A DNA stretch of 64,000 nt from Zwartia hollandica (GTDB lineage Bacteria; Pseudomonadota; Gammaproteobacteria; Burkholderiales; Burkholderiaceae_B), in the NCBI RefSeq assembly GCF_019923725.1, contig NZ_JAHXRI010000006.1, forward strand, positions 558,001-622,000, given 5' to 3'. The position numbers were made by a program, and so were the translations under genes. Under the pieces are notes generated by a model that saw only the letters and a list, made by a program, of their open reading frames with translations, ran no database searches and was not told the DNA's origin. This document shows positions 7,917-17,041 of the stretch, one piece after another (positions within the stretch are counted from its first letter, which is position 1; each line of letters begins with the position of its first letter).

Positions 7917-8690
7917 CTAACCACCCGCCGGCACCAAATGCGCCAACCCATCTAACACTGGGTTGGCGAGCACTTCAATCTGAAGATGCCCAAGTAGTCT
8001 CCGCAGTTCTTGCTCCACTTCGGGCCAGCCGCCACCGCTCACACACAATACAGGCGCAATACCAAAGCGCTCTTGTGTAATCAGGCATTGGCGGTGCACG
8101 GCGCCTGCTTGTGCGGCGACTACGCCAGTTGAAATCGCTTGCAAAGTTTGCCGCGGATAGTCGGTGCCCGCACCACTAGCGAGTGGCAGGTTAGCTGTGC
8201 CCTGCGCGAGAGACTGGCGCATCAGTGCAGGACCCGGCAGAATCAAACCGCCTTCAAAATGATTACTCGGATTGAGAGTGTCAATCGTTGTGGCGGTGCC
8301 AAACGTGGCGAGCACCAGCGGCGGGTGCGTGGTCTTAAAGCGCGCGGCAAGGCCCAGCATTGAGATCCAGCGATCAGCCCCAAGCTGCTCGGGTTGCGCA
8401 TACCCATTGGTGACACCGGCTTGCGACGCGGACGGTGTGATCCATTGCAGTGCGCAGTGGATGTCTTGCAGCGTTTGCTGAAGATGTTCTGCGACCACGT
8501 GTCCGGCAACATTCACACCCAACGCAGCAGTGGGTTGCACCGGAAGGGAAGCGAGCCATTTGCGTAGGCGCGTCGCAAGTTCAGTGAGTGGATTCAATGT
8601 AATGGCATGCGCGGCAGCCTCACGCCCGAGTCCCGGGTGTTGCCAGCCAAGCTTGATACGTGTGTTGCCGACATCCATCAAAATGATCAT
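7917..8690 (-). CDS. coaX: Type III pantothenate kinase
   Basis: 257 residues. The ASKHA-type phosphate motif is at the N-terminus (IILMDVGNTRIKLGW, residues 2-16), followed by GADRWISMLG and LATFGTATTIDTL, which identify CoaX rather than the CoaA kinase. The enzyme phosphorylates pantothenate, the first step to coenzyme A, and the type III form is not feedback-inhibited by CoA. Its start overlaps the birA stop by four bases (ATGA), the usual betaproteobacterial birA-coaX arrangement. Confidence 0.95.
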   Translation of the reverse strand: MIILMDVGNTRIKLGWQHPGLGREAAAHAITLNPLTELATRLRKWLASLPVQPTAALGVNVAGHVVAEHLQQTLQDIHCALQWITPSASQAGVTNGYAQPEQLGADRWISMLGLAARFKTTHPPLVLATFGTATTIDTLNPSNHFEGGLILPGPALMRQSLAQGTANLPLASGAGTDYPRQTLQAISTGVVAAQAGAVHRQCLITQERFGIAPVLCVSGGGWPEVEQELRRLLGHLQIEVLANPVLDGLAHLVPAGG

Positions 8691-9598
8691 GCATCCCTCG
8701 TCGGGCTTGAGCGGGTTGGAGTGCGGGGTCGAATCGAAACGTCACCCACCAGAATGGGCAAGATGCCAGATGCGGTCTCGATCTTTAAGCGACCAATGGA
8801 ATCAGTGCCGCAAGCAACGCCAGTATGTAGCAGTTTGCCCTGATCGATCACATCGACATGCTCACCCAGTAATCCGTCGACTTCCTGGTAGCGTGGCGCA
8901 AAAGCAGCATACCCTTTTGCGGCGTAATCGTGCAGGGTGCGCTGCCAAGCTTGTGCGAGTGTGGCGACGAGCGCGATGGGATCAACGGCGTGGCCCACCA
9001 AGATCTGTGAAAGATCCGCGACTGGACGGTTGAGATCCGCCGACAGCGCTGCAGCACCGGATAGATTGAGCCCCATGCCGATCACAAGCAGGGGTTGTTG
9101 TGGCTTAACCGACGGAGCGGTTTCCACCAAAATACCTGCGAGCTTGGCACTTTTCCACTGCAGATCGTTTGGCCATTTGAGTGTGAGGTGATGGGCAGCA
9201 CGGGTACCCAGTAAAGGGGTGAGGACGTTGCGTAACGCCAGGCAGCTGGCGATGCCGAGCGCCGGTGCCAACCCGGGCAGTTCACCCGTACCAATTTTTG
9301 GGGCAAAGCCACAAGAAAACATCAGACACTCGCCTGCAGCGTTATGCCAAGGTCGCGCAGCGCGGCCTTTACCTGCCGTTTGCAGATGGGCACCAAGCAA
9401 GCGCGGCCAGGTGGCGGCAGGTGTGGTGTCAGACGCACCCCCCATCGTCCGCGCTAAGTCCCCCAGATCCTTATTAGTCGACCCGGTGCTTTTTACCCAA
9501 TCCACTGCGTCAAATTCTGGCAGCAAACTGCCTAGCCTTTCACGAAACGTGTCGGGAGCAGGAAAAGGGATCGCAGCGTTTGAATCGATTGTCATCAC
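8687..9598 (-). CDS. birA: Biotin--[acetyl-CoA-carboxylase] ligase without DNA-binding domain
   Basis: 303 residues. Catalytic landmarks are STGSTNKDL, GKGRAARPWHNAAG (biotinyl-AMP loop), LTLKWPNDLQW and KLAGILVETA, followed by a C-terminal SH3-like domain. The winged helix of the E. coli repressor form is absent, so this is a monofunctional ligase that attaches biotin to carboxyl carrier proteins. The protein begins MMTIDS, so the start could be three bases downstream. It is divergent from the Mla operon, with 20 to 56 bases between the starts, and translationally coupled to coaX. Confidence 0.93.
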   Translation of the reverse strand: MMTIDSNAAIPFPAPDTFRERLGSLLPEFDAVDWVKSTGSTNKDLGDLARTMGGASDTTPAATWPRLLGAHLQTAGKGRAARPWHNAAGECLMFSCGFAPKIGTGELPGLAPALGIASCLALRNVLTPLLGTRAAHHLTLKWPNDLQWKSAKLAGILVETAPSVKPQQPLLVIGMGLNLSGAAALSADLNRPVADLSQILVGHAVDPIALVATLAQAWQRTLHDYAAKGYAAFAPRYQEVDGLLGEHVDVIDQGKLLHTGVACGTDSIGRLKIETASGILPILVGDVSIRPRTPTRSSPTRDA

Positions 9599-9618
9599 CT
9601 GATTTTACGGGGTGATTT

Positions 9619-10782
9619 ATGATGGGGGTACTTTATGGATTCCGTATCCTTTGCATGACACTTAGTTCGACTTCTTCGCAGGCAGACAGGTTGGTCGTTT
9701 TGGACGACAAGCGCTGCCGTCTGAGCGGGGATTGGAATGTGCAGGCCCTCGCCGTTTCGGGTGAAGTCGAGAAGCGCGCCGCGCGGCTCGCCCGGGTGCA
9801 ACCCAGTATGGTCTGGGATCTGACCGGCATCACCAAGTTCGACGCAGTGGGTGCGCAACTGCTCTGGAAGCGTTGGGGCGCCAAGTTGCCTGCGGGCATA
9901 CAACTGACAGACAGCCAGCGCGCACTGTTTGATGTGTTGGCTGAATATCCCGTTGAACCATCACCTGCAGCACAACCAAACGATTTACTTGGCTGGGTAC
10001 GTAGCATCGGATTTGGTATGTTTGTCGCGGCGGAGCATGGCTTGGGCTTGCTGCGAATGCTCGGTGATTTCATGGGCGATCTAGGGCGTTTTATCTTGCG
10101 ACCCTCTCGCGGCCCCTGGCGCGAGATCTCGGCGCAGGTGTATCGCGTGGGTGCGCAGGCGCTCGGCATCACGGCACTTGTTGGTTTTTTGATTGGCATC
10201 GTGCTGTCGTATCTCTCGGCACAACAGCTTGCGGTGTTTGGGGTGGGGCAGTTCATTGTTAAGCTCCTAGGTGTTGCAACCGTGCGAGAGCTCGGACCGA
10301 TTCTGGCAGCTATCCTGGTCGCAGGTCGTTCAGGTTCATCGATTACCGCACAGATTGGTGTGATGCGTGTCACCCAAGAGCTTGATGCGATGGAAGTGAT
10401 GGGGATCTCGCACGGGCAGCGGTTGATTTTGCCGCGGGTCATTGCGCTGGCGATTGCGATGCCGCTGCTAGTGCTCTGGACCGATGCGATTGCGTTGATC
10501 GGTGGGATGCTGGCGGCTAAATTCCAGCTTGGTTTAACGGTTGAGTGGTTCTTTGGCCAGCTGCCAGATGCCATTGGCATCAAAAATTATTGGATCAGTG
10601 TCATCAAAGGGATTACGTTTGGTGCCTGGATTGCCTTGGTGGCGTGTCATTTTGGACTGCGTATCAAACCAAACACCGAAAGTCTGGGGCGCGGTACGAC
10701 TGCCTCGGTGGTGACGGCGATCACGGGCGTGATCCTGATCGATGCCTTGTATGCCATTCTCTTTAACGAGATGGGAATATGA
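9619..10782 (+). CDS. MlaE-family lipid ABC transporter permease with N-terminal STAS domain
   Basis: 387 residues. The first ~105 form a STAS-like domain (VWDLTGITKFDAVGAQLLWKR), corresponding to the separate MlaB protein of E. coli. The rest (about 130-387) is an MlaE permease with five or six membrane helices and the conserved VRELGPILAAILVAGRSGSS and GVMRVTQELDAMEVMGI segments. It forms the membrane part of an MCE-type lipid transporter between the inner and outer membranes. ATG 9619 is listed; ATG 9655 is also possible. It overlaps the ATPase start by four bases. Fusion of STAS to permease is known in other proteobacterial MCE systems. Confidence 0.92.
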   Translation: MMGVLYGFRILCMTLSSTSSQADRLVVLDDKRCRLSGDWNVQALAVSGEVEKRAARLARVQPSMVWDLTGITKFDAVGAQLLWKRWGAKLPAGIQLTDSQRALFDVLAEYPVEPSPAAQPNDLLGWVRSIGFGMFVAAEHGLGLLRMLGDFMGDLGRFILRPSRGPWREISAQVYRVGAQALGITALVGFLIGIVLSYLSAQQLAVFGVGQFIVKLLGVATVRELGPILAAILVAGRSGSSITAQIGVMRVTQELDAMEVMGISHGQRLILPRVIALAIAMPLLVLWTDAIALIGGMLAAKFQLGLTVEWFFGQLPDAIGIKNYWISVIKGITFGAWIALVACHFGLRIKPNTESLGRGTTASVVTAITGVILIDALYAILFNEMGI

Positions 10783-11576
10783 CGGCGACCCCCATCATCT
10801 CGGTTCAGCATCTCACGACTGCCTTTGGCACGCACGTCGTGCATCAGGACTTGAGTCTGGATATCTACCCTAAAGAGATCCTCGCGCTGGTGGGTGGATC
10901 AGGATCTGGCAAGACAACACTGCTGCGGCAGATTTTGGGGCTGGATCGTCCGCGCGAGGGCGTGGTGAAGGTCTTTGGTCGACCTGTGCATGACTACACG
11001 GGGCAGGATCGTATTGCGCTCACACACCGCTGGGGGATGTTGTTTCAGGCGGGCGCGTTGTTTTCTGCGTTGCCAGTATTCGATAATATTGCCTTGCCCT
11101 TGCGCGAATTACACCACCTGCCTGAATCCTTGATCCGCGATGTGGTGCTGATGCGGTTGAGCTGGATGGGGTTAACAGAGCGCGATGCAGGTTTGATGCC
11201 GTCAGACTTGTCGGGTGGCATGATCAAGCGTGTTGCACTGGCCCGTGCACTGGCGCTGGATCCGGAACTATTGTTTCTGGATGAACCCACAGCTGGGCTC
11301 GACCCGCAACGCGCAGATGAGTTTGTTGAACTGATTCGTGTGCTGCATCGTGAATTGGGCTTTACTGTCGTGATGGTGACGCACGACCTCGATACGATTG
11401 GTGCCTTGGCTTCGCGCGTTGCGGTCTTGGCTGAAAAGAAAGTGTTAGTTGAGGGTTCTCTTGAGGCGGTGATGGCAACCAAACACCCCTTTATTGAGGC
11501 CTTTTTTCATAGTGAGCGCGGTGTACGTGCGCTCGGGGCGACTGCCGCCAAGGATGTGAATCATGGAAAACCGTAG
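10779..11576 (+). CDS. MlaF-like ABC transporter ATP-binding protein
   Basis: 265 residues. Walker A is GGSGSGKTT (about 38-46), the signature is LSGGMIKRVALARAL, Walker B is LLFLDEPTAGLD and the switch histidine is in VTHDLDT. MKRV/IKRV in place of the common QRV in the signature region fits the MlaF/Ttg2A/MKL group. It powers lipid movement by the preceding permease, overlaps it by four bases and overlaps the MCE gene by 14 bases. Confidence 0.93.
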   Translation: MTATPIISVQHLTTAFGTHVVHQDLSLDIYPKEILALVGGSGSGKTTLLRQILGLDRPREGVVKVFGRPVHDYTGQDRIALTHRWGMLFQAGALFSALPVFDNIALPLRELHHLPESLIRDVVLMRLSWMGLTERDAGLMPSDLSGGMIKRVALARALALDPELLFLDEPTAGLDPQRADEFVELIRVLHRELGFTVVMVTHDLDTIGALASRVAVLAEKKVLVEGSLEAVMATKHPFIEAFFHSERGVRALGATAAKDVNHGKP

Positions 11577-12480
11577 TCACGCATTGCTTGCGGGATTGTT
11601 TACTTTGCTACTGGTGATCGCAGGCGCGGTTGGCGCCGTGTGGGTCAGCAAGAAGAACGTGCCACTCTTGCCTTACGAGCTCGTCGCAAGCTCACCCGTC
11701 ACGGGCCTGTCGGTGCAGTCGGCCGTGCGTTATCAGGGTGTGCCAGTGGGCCGCGTGCAGTCGCTACGCTTTATGCCTGACAAGCCGGGGCAGGTCCGAA
11801 TTTTGATTGGAATAGACCCCAACACACCGCTGACCGAATCGAGCTGGGCCGAGATCGTGACGGCGGGTGTCACAGGGATTTCGAACGTCGAACTGCGTGA
11901 CGACGGGAAGTCCAAGAAGCGTTTGGTTTCGTCCGTCGACAATATCCATGACATTCCGATTCGCCCAAGCTTTCTGGAGCGTTTGCAAGCGCAAAGCGAT
12001 GAGGTCTTGCCCGCGCTGGACCGCATCATGGATCAGATTGAAAAAATCACGAGCGATCAGAATATTGATTCACTACAGACCACGATGAAGAACGTTGCCG
12101 AGTTATCGACCCAGCTTAACCAATCGGCGAAGTTGCTCGAGCCTGGATTAAAAAAGCTTCCCGCCATGGTTGATGGCGTCACTGCAATGACGCGTCGCAT
12201 GGATGATGGCATCGTGTTACTGACGCGCCGACTCGATGGGGCAATGGCCGATATCAGTATCTTGACGCGTTCGGCGCAAGAGGCAATTGCAAAAGTCAAT
12301 GCAACGACGCTGCCGGACGTGTCTTTGCTTTCATCTAGCGTGGTGGATGCATCTCGCACGCTGACGCGCACCGTGCGCCAATTTGGGCAGTCGCCGCAGT
12401 CATTTATTTTTGGGCCACCGCGTGTGGCACCAGGCCCAGGTGAGCCGGGCTTTGCAGGTTTTGGCTCAACTGCGCCGTAA
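11563..12480 (+). CDS. MCE (MlaD-like) family lipid-binding protein
   Basis: 305 residues. One N-terminal membrane helix (about 8-28) anchors the protein in the inner membrane. A single MCE domain follows (about 37-115: LSVQSAVRYQGVPVGRVQSL and ESSWAEIVTAGVTGISNVEL), then a long helical region to about 270 and a Pro/Gly-rich end. MCE proteins form hexameric rings that pass phospholipids across the periplasm. The long helical tail resembles needle-forming MCE proteins more than E. coli MlaD, which agrees with the PqiC-like lipoprotein that follows. Confidence 0.92.
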   Translation: MENRSHALLAGLFTLLLVIAGAVGAVWVSKKNVPLLPYELVASSPVTGLSVQSAVRYQGVPVGRVQSLRFMPDKPGQVRILIGIDPNTPLTESSWAEIVTAGVTGISNVELRDDGKSKKRLVSSVDNIHDIPIRPSFLERLQAQSDEVLPALDRIMDQIEKITSDQNIDSLQTTMKNVAELSTQLNQSAKLLEPGLKKLPAMVDGVTAMTRRMDDGIVLLTRRLDGAMADISILTRSAQEAIAKVNATTLPDVSLLSSSVVDASRTLTRTVRQFGQSPQSFIFGPPRVAPGPGEPGFAGFGSTAP

Positions 12481-12489
12481 AGGGAAATC

Positions 12490-13092
12490 ATGCGTACATT
12501 TTGTCTAAAGATATTAGCGATCTTGACCGTGTTAGCCGCGGTAACCGGCTGCTCAGTGGGTGGCGGTGAGGCGCGTGCGCCCCGACAGCTTGATTTGGGC
12601 ACGGGGCTGTCTGTACCTACGGGGAGCCTGCCCGCGCACCGACCGTTGTTATTGGCACCCGTGACGGCTTCGGCCTTGCTTAATGACACGTCGGTGATCT
12701 GGCGTGTGGGTGAGAGCGGGCAGCCTCAAGGTTTTACAACCTATCGCTGGGCGGCCCCGCCGGCGCAGCTTGTCACCCAGCGGCTGATGGCGCGACTGTC
12801 GCTGCAAGGTGCGGTGTTGGAGCAAGGAATTGGAGGTGATGCACCCCAGCTGCGCCTGAACCTACAGAGTTTTGAGCAACTGTTTGCGCCGGATGGTAAA
12901 GCGAGCCAAGGTGTGCTGATCATGCAGGCGGTCTTACTGCGTAACAACCGCGTCGTGGCGCAGAAACTGATCGATATCAAAGTGCCGGCGATCTCGCAGG
13001 ATGCCACGGGCGGGGCGCAGGCCCTGCGGCTGGCGACAGATCAGGCTGCCGAACAAATGGCACAATGGTTGACTCCTTTTCTGAAACCTTAG
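12490..13092 (+). CDS. ABC-type transport auxiliary lipoprotein (PqiC-like)
   Basis: 200 residues with a lipoprotein signal peptide and lipobox VTGC (Cys21). The rest matches the ABC-transport auxiliary (COG3218/PqiC) pattern, including APPAQLVTQRLMARLS and a C-terminal helix rich in Ala/Gln. PqiC-type lipoproteins sit in the outer membrane and receive the tip of an MCE assembly. The gene follows the MCE gene by nine bases with an AAAGGGAAATC leader and completes a four-gene MCE operon. There is no MlaC chaperone gene nearby. Confidence 0.88.
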   Translation: MRTFCLKILAILTVLAAVTGCSVGGGEARAPRQLDLGTGLSVPTGSLPAHRPLLLAPVTASALLNDTSVIWRVGESGQPQGFTTYRWAAPPAQLVTQRLMARLSLQGAVLEQGIGGDAPQLRLNLQSFEQLFAPDGKASQGVLIMQAVLLRNNRVVAQKLIDIKVPAISQDATGGAQALRLATDQAAEQMAQWLTPFLKP

Positions 13093-13099
13093 TAGATTT

Positions 13100-13747
13100 A
13101 TGCCCGCACATACTGAAACGACCACTTTTGACGGCTTAGCTGGTGTCATCGACTGCGCGCTCGATTGGCCCGAAGATATCCCCACAGGTTGGGCCTTGAT
13201 TCTGCATCCAAATCCTTCTCAGGGTGGGACCCGCGACAACAAAGTGGTGACGACGCTTGCGCGTGCATGCGTGCAGCAGGGCTTGCTCGCCATTCGCCCT
13301 AATTTCCGTGGAATCGGCACCTCGGGTGGCTCGTTCGACCATGGCAAAGGCGAATTACAAGATATGGCTGCGCTGGTGGAGCAGTTTCGGGTGCGTTACC
13401 CCGAGATTGCCGCCAAGCCGTGGGTGTTAGGTGGGTTCTCTTTTGGTACATCTATTGGCGTGCAGTTGTATGCGCAATGGGAGAAACTGCAGAAAAACTT
13501 ACCGAACATTGTCATTTTGACGGGCTCTGCCGCCCTGCGTTTTCGTCATAATGAGGCCAAAGCACCTGAAGATGCACTCGTGATTCACGGAGAGAACGAC
13601 GAAGTTGTTCCCTTATCGGAAGTGATGGAGTGGGCGCGTCCGATAGGGATGCCAGTGGTGGTGATTCCAGAAGCCGGTCATTTCTTTCACGGCAAGCTGC
13701 TCGTACTAAGACAATTAGTACAGACAAGATTAAAGGCATTGCCCTAG
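13100..13747 (+). CDS. Alpha/beta hydrolase family protein
   Basis: 215 residues with the alpha/beta-hydrolase order of motifs: oxyanion strand WALILHPNPSQGGTRDNKVV, RPNFRGIGTSGGSFDHG, nucleophile elbow GGFSFGTS (Ser in G-x-S-x-G), acid in HGENDEVVPLSE and histidine in EAGHFFHG. It is of the COG2945 type, cytoplasmic with no signal peptide and no known substrate. It starts seven bases after the lipoprotein gene and may be read with the MCE operon, but nothing links it to lipid transport beyond position. Confidence 0.85.
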   Translation: MPAHTETTTFDGLAGVIDCALDWPEDIPTGWALILHPNPSQGGTRDNKVVTTLARACVQQGLLAIRPNFRGIGTSGGSFDHGKGELQDMAALVEQFRVRYPEIAAKPWVLGGFSFGTSIGVQLYAQWEKLQKNLPNIVILTGSAALRFRHNEAKAPEDALVIHGENDEVVPLSEVMEWARPIGMPVVVIPEAGHFFHGKLLVLRQLVQTRLKALP

Positions 13748-13766
13748 CGCGCTGAATTGGAATGCC

Positions 13767-13772
13767 TATAAT
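13767..13772 (+). promoter_or_regulatory. Possible -10 element of the carboxypeptidase gene
   Basis: A perfect TATAAT lies 32 bases before ATG 13804. No good -35 hexamer is found at the right distance. It supports the downstream start of the carboxypeptidase, because a transcript from here would begin after the alternative starts at 13762 and 13771. Confidence 0.3.
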
Positions 13773-13803
13773 GAGGTTGTTACGTTGTTTGAAGACCTCA
13801 GCC

Positions 13804-15153
13804 ATGTCCGAGCCTTTATTTTTAGCAGTCCGTGGCGCCTTGCGCGTAAGCGCCTTGACGCTTGCAGGCGCAGCTGTGGTGTTGTCGCTGGCACTCGGTT
13901 CGCCGCAAGTCTACGCCCAGAACTCTTCGACCCCGGCAGCTAAGCCCGCGCCCAAAGGCAAGGGCGAGCCCGCCGCCAAAGCGGAGCCCGCGGCCCCAGC
14001 CAAACCAGCACCCTCCGAGGCTGCCGTATCGGCCAAGACACCGTCACCTCTGACCCCCGTGCAAGTCGGTGAGATGTCGAGCGTACCTGCACCGACCATT
14101 GCAGCGCGCGCCTGGATTACCGTTGATGTGACCAGCGGACAGGTGGTGGCGTCTTCTAACGCCGATCAGAAAATTGAACCCGCCTCCCTGACCAAGATCA
14201 TGACGGCGTATCTGGCGTTCACCGCAATTAAAGAAAAGCGTCTAACCCTCGAGCAGCAGGCCAATGTGTCAACGGTCGCTTGGAAGACGCGCGGTTCGCG
14301 TATGTTTATTGAGCCGCGCAAACCCGTCACGGTTGATGAGTTGGTCAAGGGCGTCATCATCCAGTCTGGCAACGATGCGTCAGTAGCCTTAGCCGAAGCG
14401 GTATCGGGTAGCGAGTCTGCCTTTGTTGACAACATGAACAAAGAAGCGGCGCGCATGGGCATGGTCAACACCGTGTTCAAGAATGCAACCGGTTTGCCCG
14501 ATCCTGAACATGTCACCACCGTACGTGATTTGGCTATCATTGCGCGTCGCATGATCAACGATCATCCCGACTATTTTCCGTACTACTCGATGCGCGAGTT
14601 CACCTACAACAAGATCAAGCAGTCGAACCGCAATCGTTTGCTGTGGGCGGACCCCTCGGTGGATGGTATGAAGACGGGCCACACCGACGCCGCGGGCTAC
14701 TGCCTGGTTGCGACCGCCAAGCGTGGTGATCGGCGTGTGATTACCGTGTTGGTGGGCTCTGATAGCATGGCCACGCGCGCGGAAGAAAGCCTCAAGATCT
14801 TGAACTGGACCTTCCAGAACTTTGAGACGATCAAGATTTTTGATAAGTCACAGCCGGCTGTTGAAGCGCGTGTCTGGCAAGGTAAAACCGATGAAGCCAA
14901 GCTGGGTGTGTCGGACCCCTTGTGGGTGACTGTGCCACGTGGTCGTGCCGGAGATGTTAAGCCCATTGCCAAGCGCCCAGACCCGCTGCTCGCCCCACTC
15001 GGTGCGGGTGAGAAAGTCGGCACACTGACCTTGATGCTTGATAATAAGTTGTTGCGCTCGGAGCCGCTTGAAGTACTAGAGGCCGTTGAACGCGCAGGCT
15101 TTGTTGGCCGCACGGTTGACAGTGTCAAATTGTGGTTCCGCAAGTCAGAATAA
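13804..15153 (+). CDS. dacC: D-alanyl-D-alanine carboxypeptidase (PBP5/6 type)
   Basis: 449 residues from ATG 13804. A signal peptide ends near SPQVYAQ, followed by an unusually long Ala/Pro/Lys-rich linker (about 40-85). The serine-peptidase domain has SLTK (Ser128, Lys131), SGNDAS and KTGHT, the three active-site motifs of class C low-mass penicillin-binding proteins. A C-terminal PBP5-like domain follows, ending with a likely amphipathic helix. The enzyme trims the terminal D-Ala of peptidoglycan stem peptides in the periplasm. The D-amino acid transaminase gene comes 37 bases later. Starts at 13762 or 13771 would lengthen the signal peptide. Confidence 0.92.
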   Translation: MSEPLFLAVRGALRVSALTLAGAAVVLSLALGSPQVYAQNSSTPAAKPAPKGKGEPAAKAEPAAPAKPAPSEAAVSAKTPSPLTPVQVGEMSSVPAPTIAARAWITVDVTSGQVVASSNADQKIEPASLTKIMTAYLAFTAIKEKRLTLEQQANVSTVAWKTRGSRMFIEPRKPVTVDELVKGVIIQSGNDASVALAEAVSGSESAFVDNMNKEAARMGMVNTVFKNATGLPDPEHVTTVRDLAIIARRMINDHPDYFPYYSMREFTYNKIKQSNRNRLLWADPSVDGMKTGHTDAAGYCLVATAKRGDRRVITVLVGSDSMATRAEESLKILNWTFQNFETIKIFDKSQPAVEARVWQGKTDEAKLGVSDPLWVTVPRGRAGDVKPIAKRPDPLLAPLGAGEKVGTLTLMLDNKLLRSEPLEVLEAVERAGFVGRTVDSVKLWFRKSE

Positions 15154-15190
15154 TTTCCCAATAATCAATCGAACGCAGAGAGCAGAACAA

Positions 15191-16072
15191 ATGGTGCAGA
15201 ACATGTTGATTCAAGGTGTTTCGGGCAATCCAACCGTTTATGTGAACGGTGTCTTCGGACCGTTGTCCGAGGCAAAGATTTCGGTACTCGATCGCGGTTT
15301 TATTTTTGGTGATGGCATTTACGAAGTTGTGCCAATCTACAAGGGTAAGACTTTCCGTATGGCACAGCATTTGGCGCGTCTTGAGCGCAGCCTTGCCAAG
15401 TTACGGATTCAAAATCCAATGACGAAGGCGCAGTGGGAAGCCTTGGTTAAAGAACTCACCGATCGCAACTCTGAGCCCACCAGCATGGTGTACATCCAGG
15501 TGACGCGAGGGGTCGCGAAACGCGACCATGCCTTCCCCGTGCCACCCGTAGAGCCGACCGTGTTTGCGATGGTTGCGCCAATGACCCCACCGACTGCGGC
15601 GGTCCGAGACAAAGGCTTAACCTCCGTGAGTATCCCTGACGAGCGCTGGCTGCATTGCGATATCAAATCTGTTTCCTTACTCGGCAACGTGTTGGCCAAA
15701 CAGGCCGCCGTGGATGCGGGTGTGGATGAGGTCATTCAATTCCGCAACGGCAACCTCACTGAAGGCGCGTCTTGCAATATCTGGGTGATTCAAAACGGCA
15801 AACTGGTTGCTCCGCTCAAAGACAACTTGGTGCTCGAGGGTATCCGGTACGGATTGCTGGAAGAGCTGTGCAAAGAAGCCGGTATTCCTTTTGAGTTGCG
15901 TGTGGTCAAGCAAGAAGAAGTTCAGGCCGCAGATGAAATCCTGATGTCTTCGGCGACCCGCGAAGTGCTGGCCATTGTGCAGCTCGATGGAAAGCCCGTT
16001 GGCGCTGGCAAACCTGGCCCAGTATTCCAGAAGCTGCGTGCTGCTTACGATGCGCGCATTGCCGCCCTGTAA
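15191..16072 (+). CDS. dat: D-amino acid (D-alanine) aminotransferase
   Basis: 293 residues from ATG 15191; an upstream extension would run into the previous gene. It belongs to PLP class IV: the N-terminal VYVNGVFGPLSEAKISVLDR, Lys159 in HCDIKSVSLLGN for the Schiff base, EGASCNIWV, and MSSATREVLAI near the end. It interconverts D-alanine and D-glutamate with their keto acids. Class IV also includes branched-chain transaminase and aminodeoxychorismate lyase; DIKSxxLL and the neighbouring carboxypeptidase favour the D-amino acid enzyme. The dacC-dat-DUF493-lipB-lipA order is conserved in betaproteobacteria. Confidence 0.9.
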   Translation: MVQNMLIQGVSGNPTVYVNGVFGPLSEAKISVLDRGFIFGDGIYEVVPIYKGKTFRMAQHLARLERSLAKLRIQNPMTKAQWEALVKELTDRNSEPTSMVYIQVTRGVAKRDHAFPVPPVEPTVFAMVAPMTPPTAAVRDKGLTSVSIPDERWLHCDIKSVSLLGNVLAKQAAVDAGVDEVIQFRNGNLTEGASCNIWVIQNGKLVAPLKDNLVLEGIRYGLLEELCKEAGIPFELRVVKQEEVQAADEILMSSATREVLAIVQLDGKPVGAGKPGPVFQKLRAAYDARIAAL

Positions 16073-16074
16073 TA

Positions 16075-16347
16075 ATGACTGCGCCTGAACAAGAGTCGCT
16101 GATCAAGTACCCGTCTGCGTTTCCCATCAAAGTGATGGGAAAACAGACGCCTGAATTAGCGCAAGTCCTGTCAGATCTGGTGCGCGAATATGATCCTGTG
16201 TTTGATCCGGCTACGGTTGAGATGCGCCCGAGCAAGGGCGGCAACTATATGGGGCTGACCTTCACCATTAATGCAACCTCGCGCGAGCAACTCGACAATC
16301 TGTATCGCGCGCTGCACGCACACCCGCTGGTTTCGGTGGTGTTGTAG
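16075..16347 (+). CDS. DUF493 (YbeD) family protein
   Basis: 90 residues. The order SLIKYPSAFPIKVMGK, then a G-x-Y-x-G-x-T-F strand (GGNYMGLTFTINATSREQLDNLY) and the end HPLVSVVL is typical of the small YbeD fold, which resembles ACT-type regulatory domains. Function is not established; it nearly always precedes lipB. It begins two bases after dat, and its last base overlaps the GTG start of lipB. Confidence 0.9.
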   Translation: MTAPEQESLIKYPSAFPIKVMGKQTPELAQVLSDLVREYDPVFDPATVEMRPSKGGNYMGLTFTINATSREQLDNLYRALHAHPLVSVVL

Positions 16348-16979
16348 TGTCGCGGGTGTGGCCGCGCCCCTCTGATTACGTGCCTGTCTGGCGCGCGATG
16401 CAGGATTTCACAAAAGCGCGTACGCCTGACACTTCTGACGAACTCTGGCTGGTTGAACACTCCCCGGTTTACACCTTGGGTCAAGCAAGCAAGCCTGAGC
16501 ACCTGCTTAATCCCGGCAATATTCCCGTCATCCAAACCGATCGCGGTGGGCAGGTGACGTATCACGGCCCTGGGCAAGTCATGGTCTACATTCTGGCCGA
16601 CCTCAAGCGCTCGGGGCACTACATCAAGCAGATGGTCAACGAGATCGAAGAGTCCGTTATCCTGACTCTGACTGGTTTCGGTGTTGAGCATGCTTGCCGC
16701 AAAGACGGCGCACCTGGAGTCTATGTCCCGATGGGCAACACGCTCGCCAAAATTGCCGCTCTGGGCATCAAAGTGCGCAATGGCAGCACCTATCATGGGG
16801 TCGCCTTGAACGTGGATATGGATTTAAAGCCTTTTGATGGCATTAACCCCTGCGGATATGCGGGATTGCAGACGGTCAACATGGTCGACATGGGGGCGCG
16901 TGCGCAGTGGGATGATGTCGCGCAAGCATTAGCCACACAAATCGCTGGCCAATGTGGCTTGCGGCTCTCCAACGGGTAG
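16347..16979 (+). CDS. lipB: Octanoyl-[acyl-carrier-protein]:protein octanoyltransferase
   Basis: 210 residues with a GTG start. The signature TDRGGQVTYHGPGQVMVY is present, and the catalytic pair is Lys135 (NTLAKIAALG) and Cys169 (GINPCGYAGLQT). It moves octanoate from acyl carrier protein to the lipoyl domains of 2-oxoacid dehydrogenases and the glycine cleavage H protein. It works with lipA, 62 bases downstream. Confidence 0.95.
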   Translation: MSRVWPRPSDYVPVWRAMQDFTKARTPDTSDELWLVEHSPVYTLGQASKPEHLLNPGNIPVIQTDRGGQVTYHGPGQVMVYILADLKRSGHYIKQMVNEIEESVILTLTGFGVEHACRKDGAPGVYVPMGNTLAKIAALGIKVRNGSTYHGVALNVDMDLKPFDGINPCGYAGLQTVNMVDMGARAQWDDVAQALATQIAGQCGLRLSNG

Positions 16980-17041
16980 AATAGGGTTATCCCTTTACTC
17001 TTGGCGGCGCAACGTTTAACGGCGAAGCGCCCAGGTAATTT

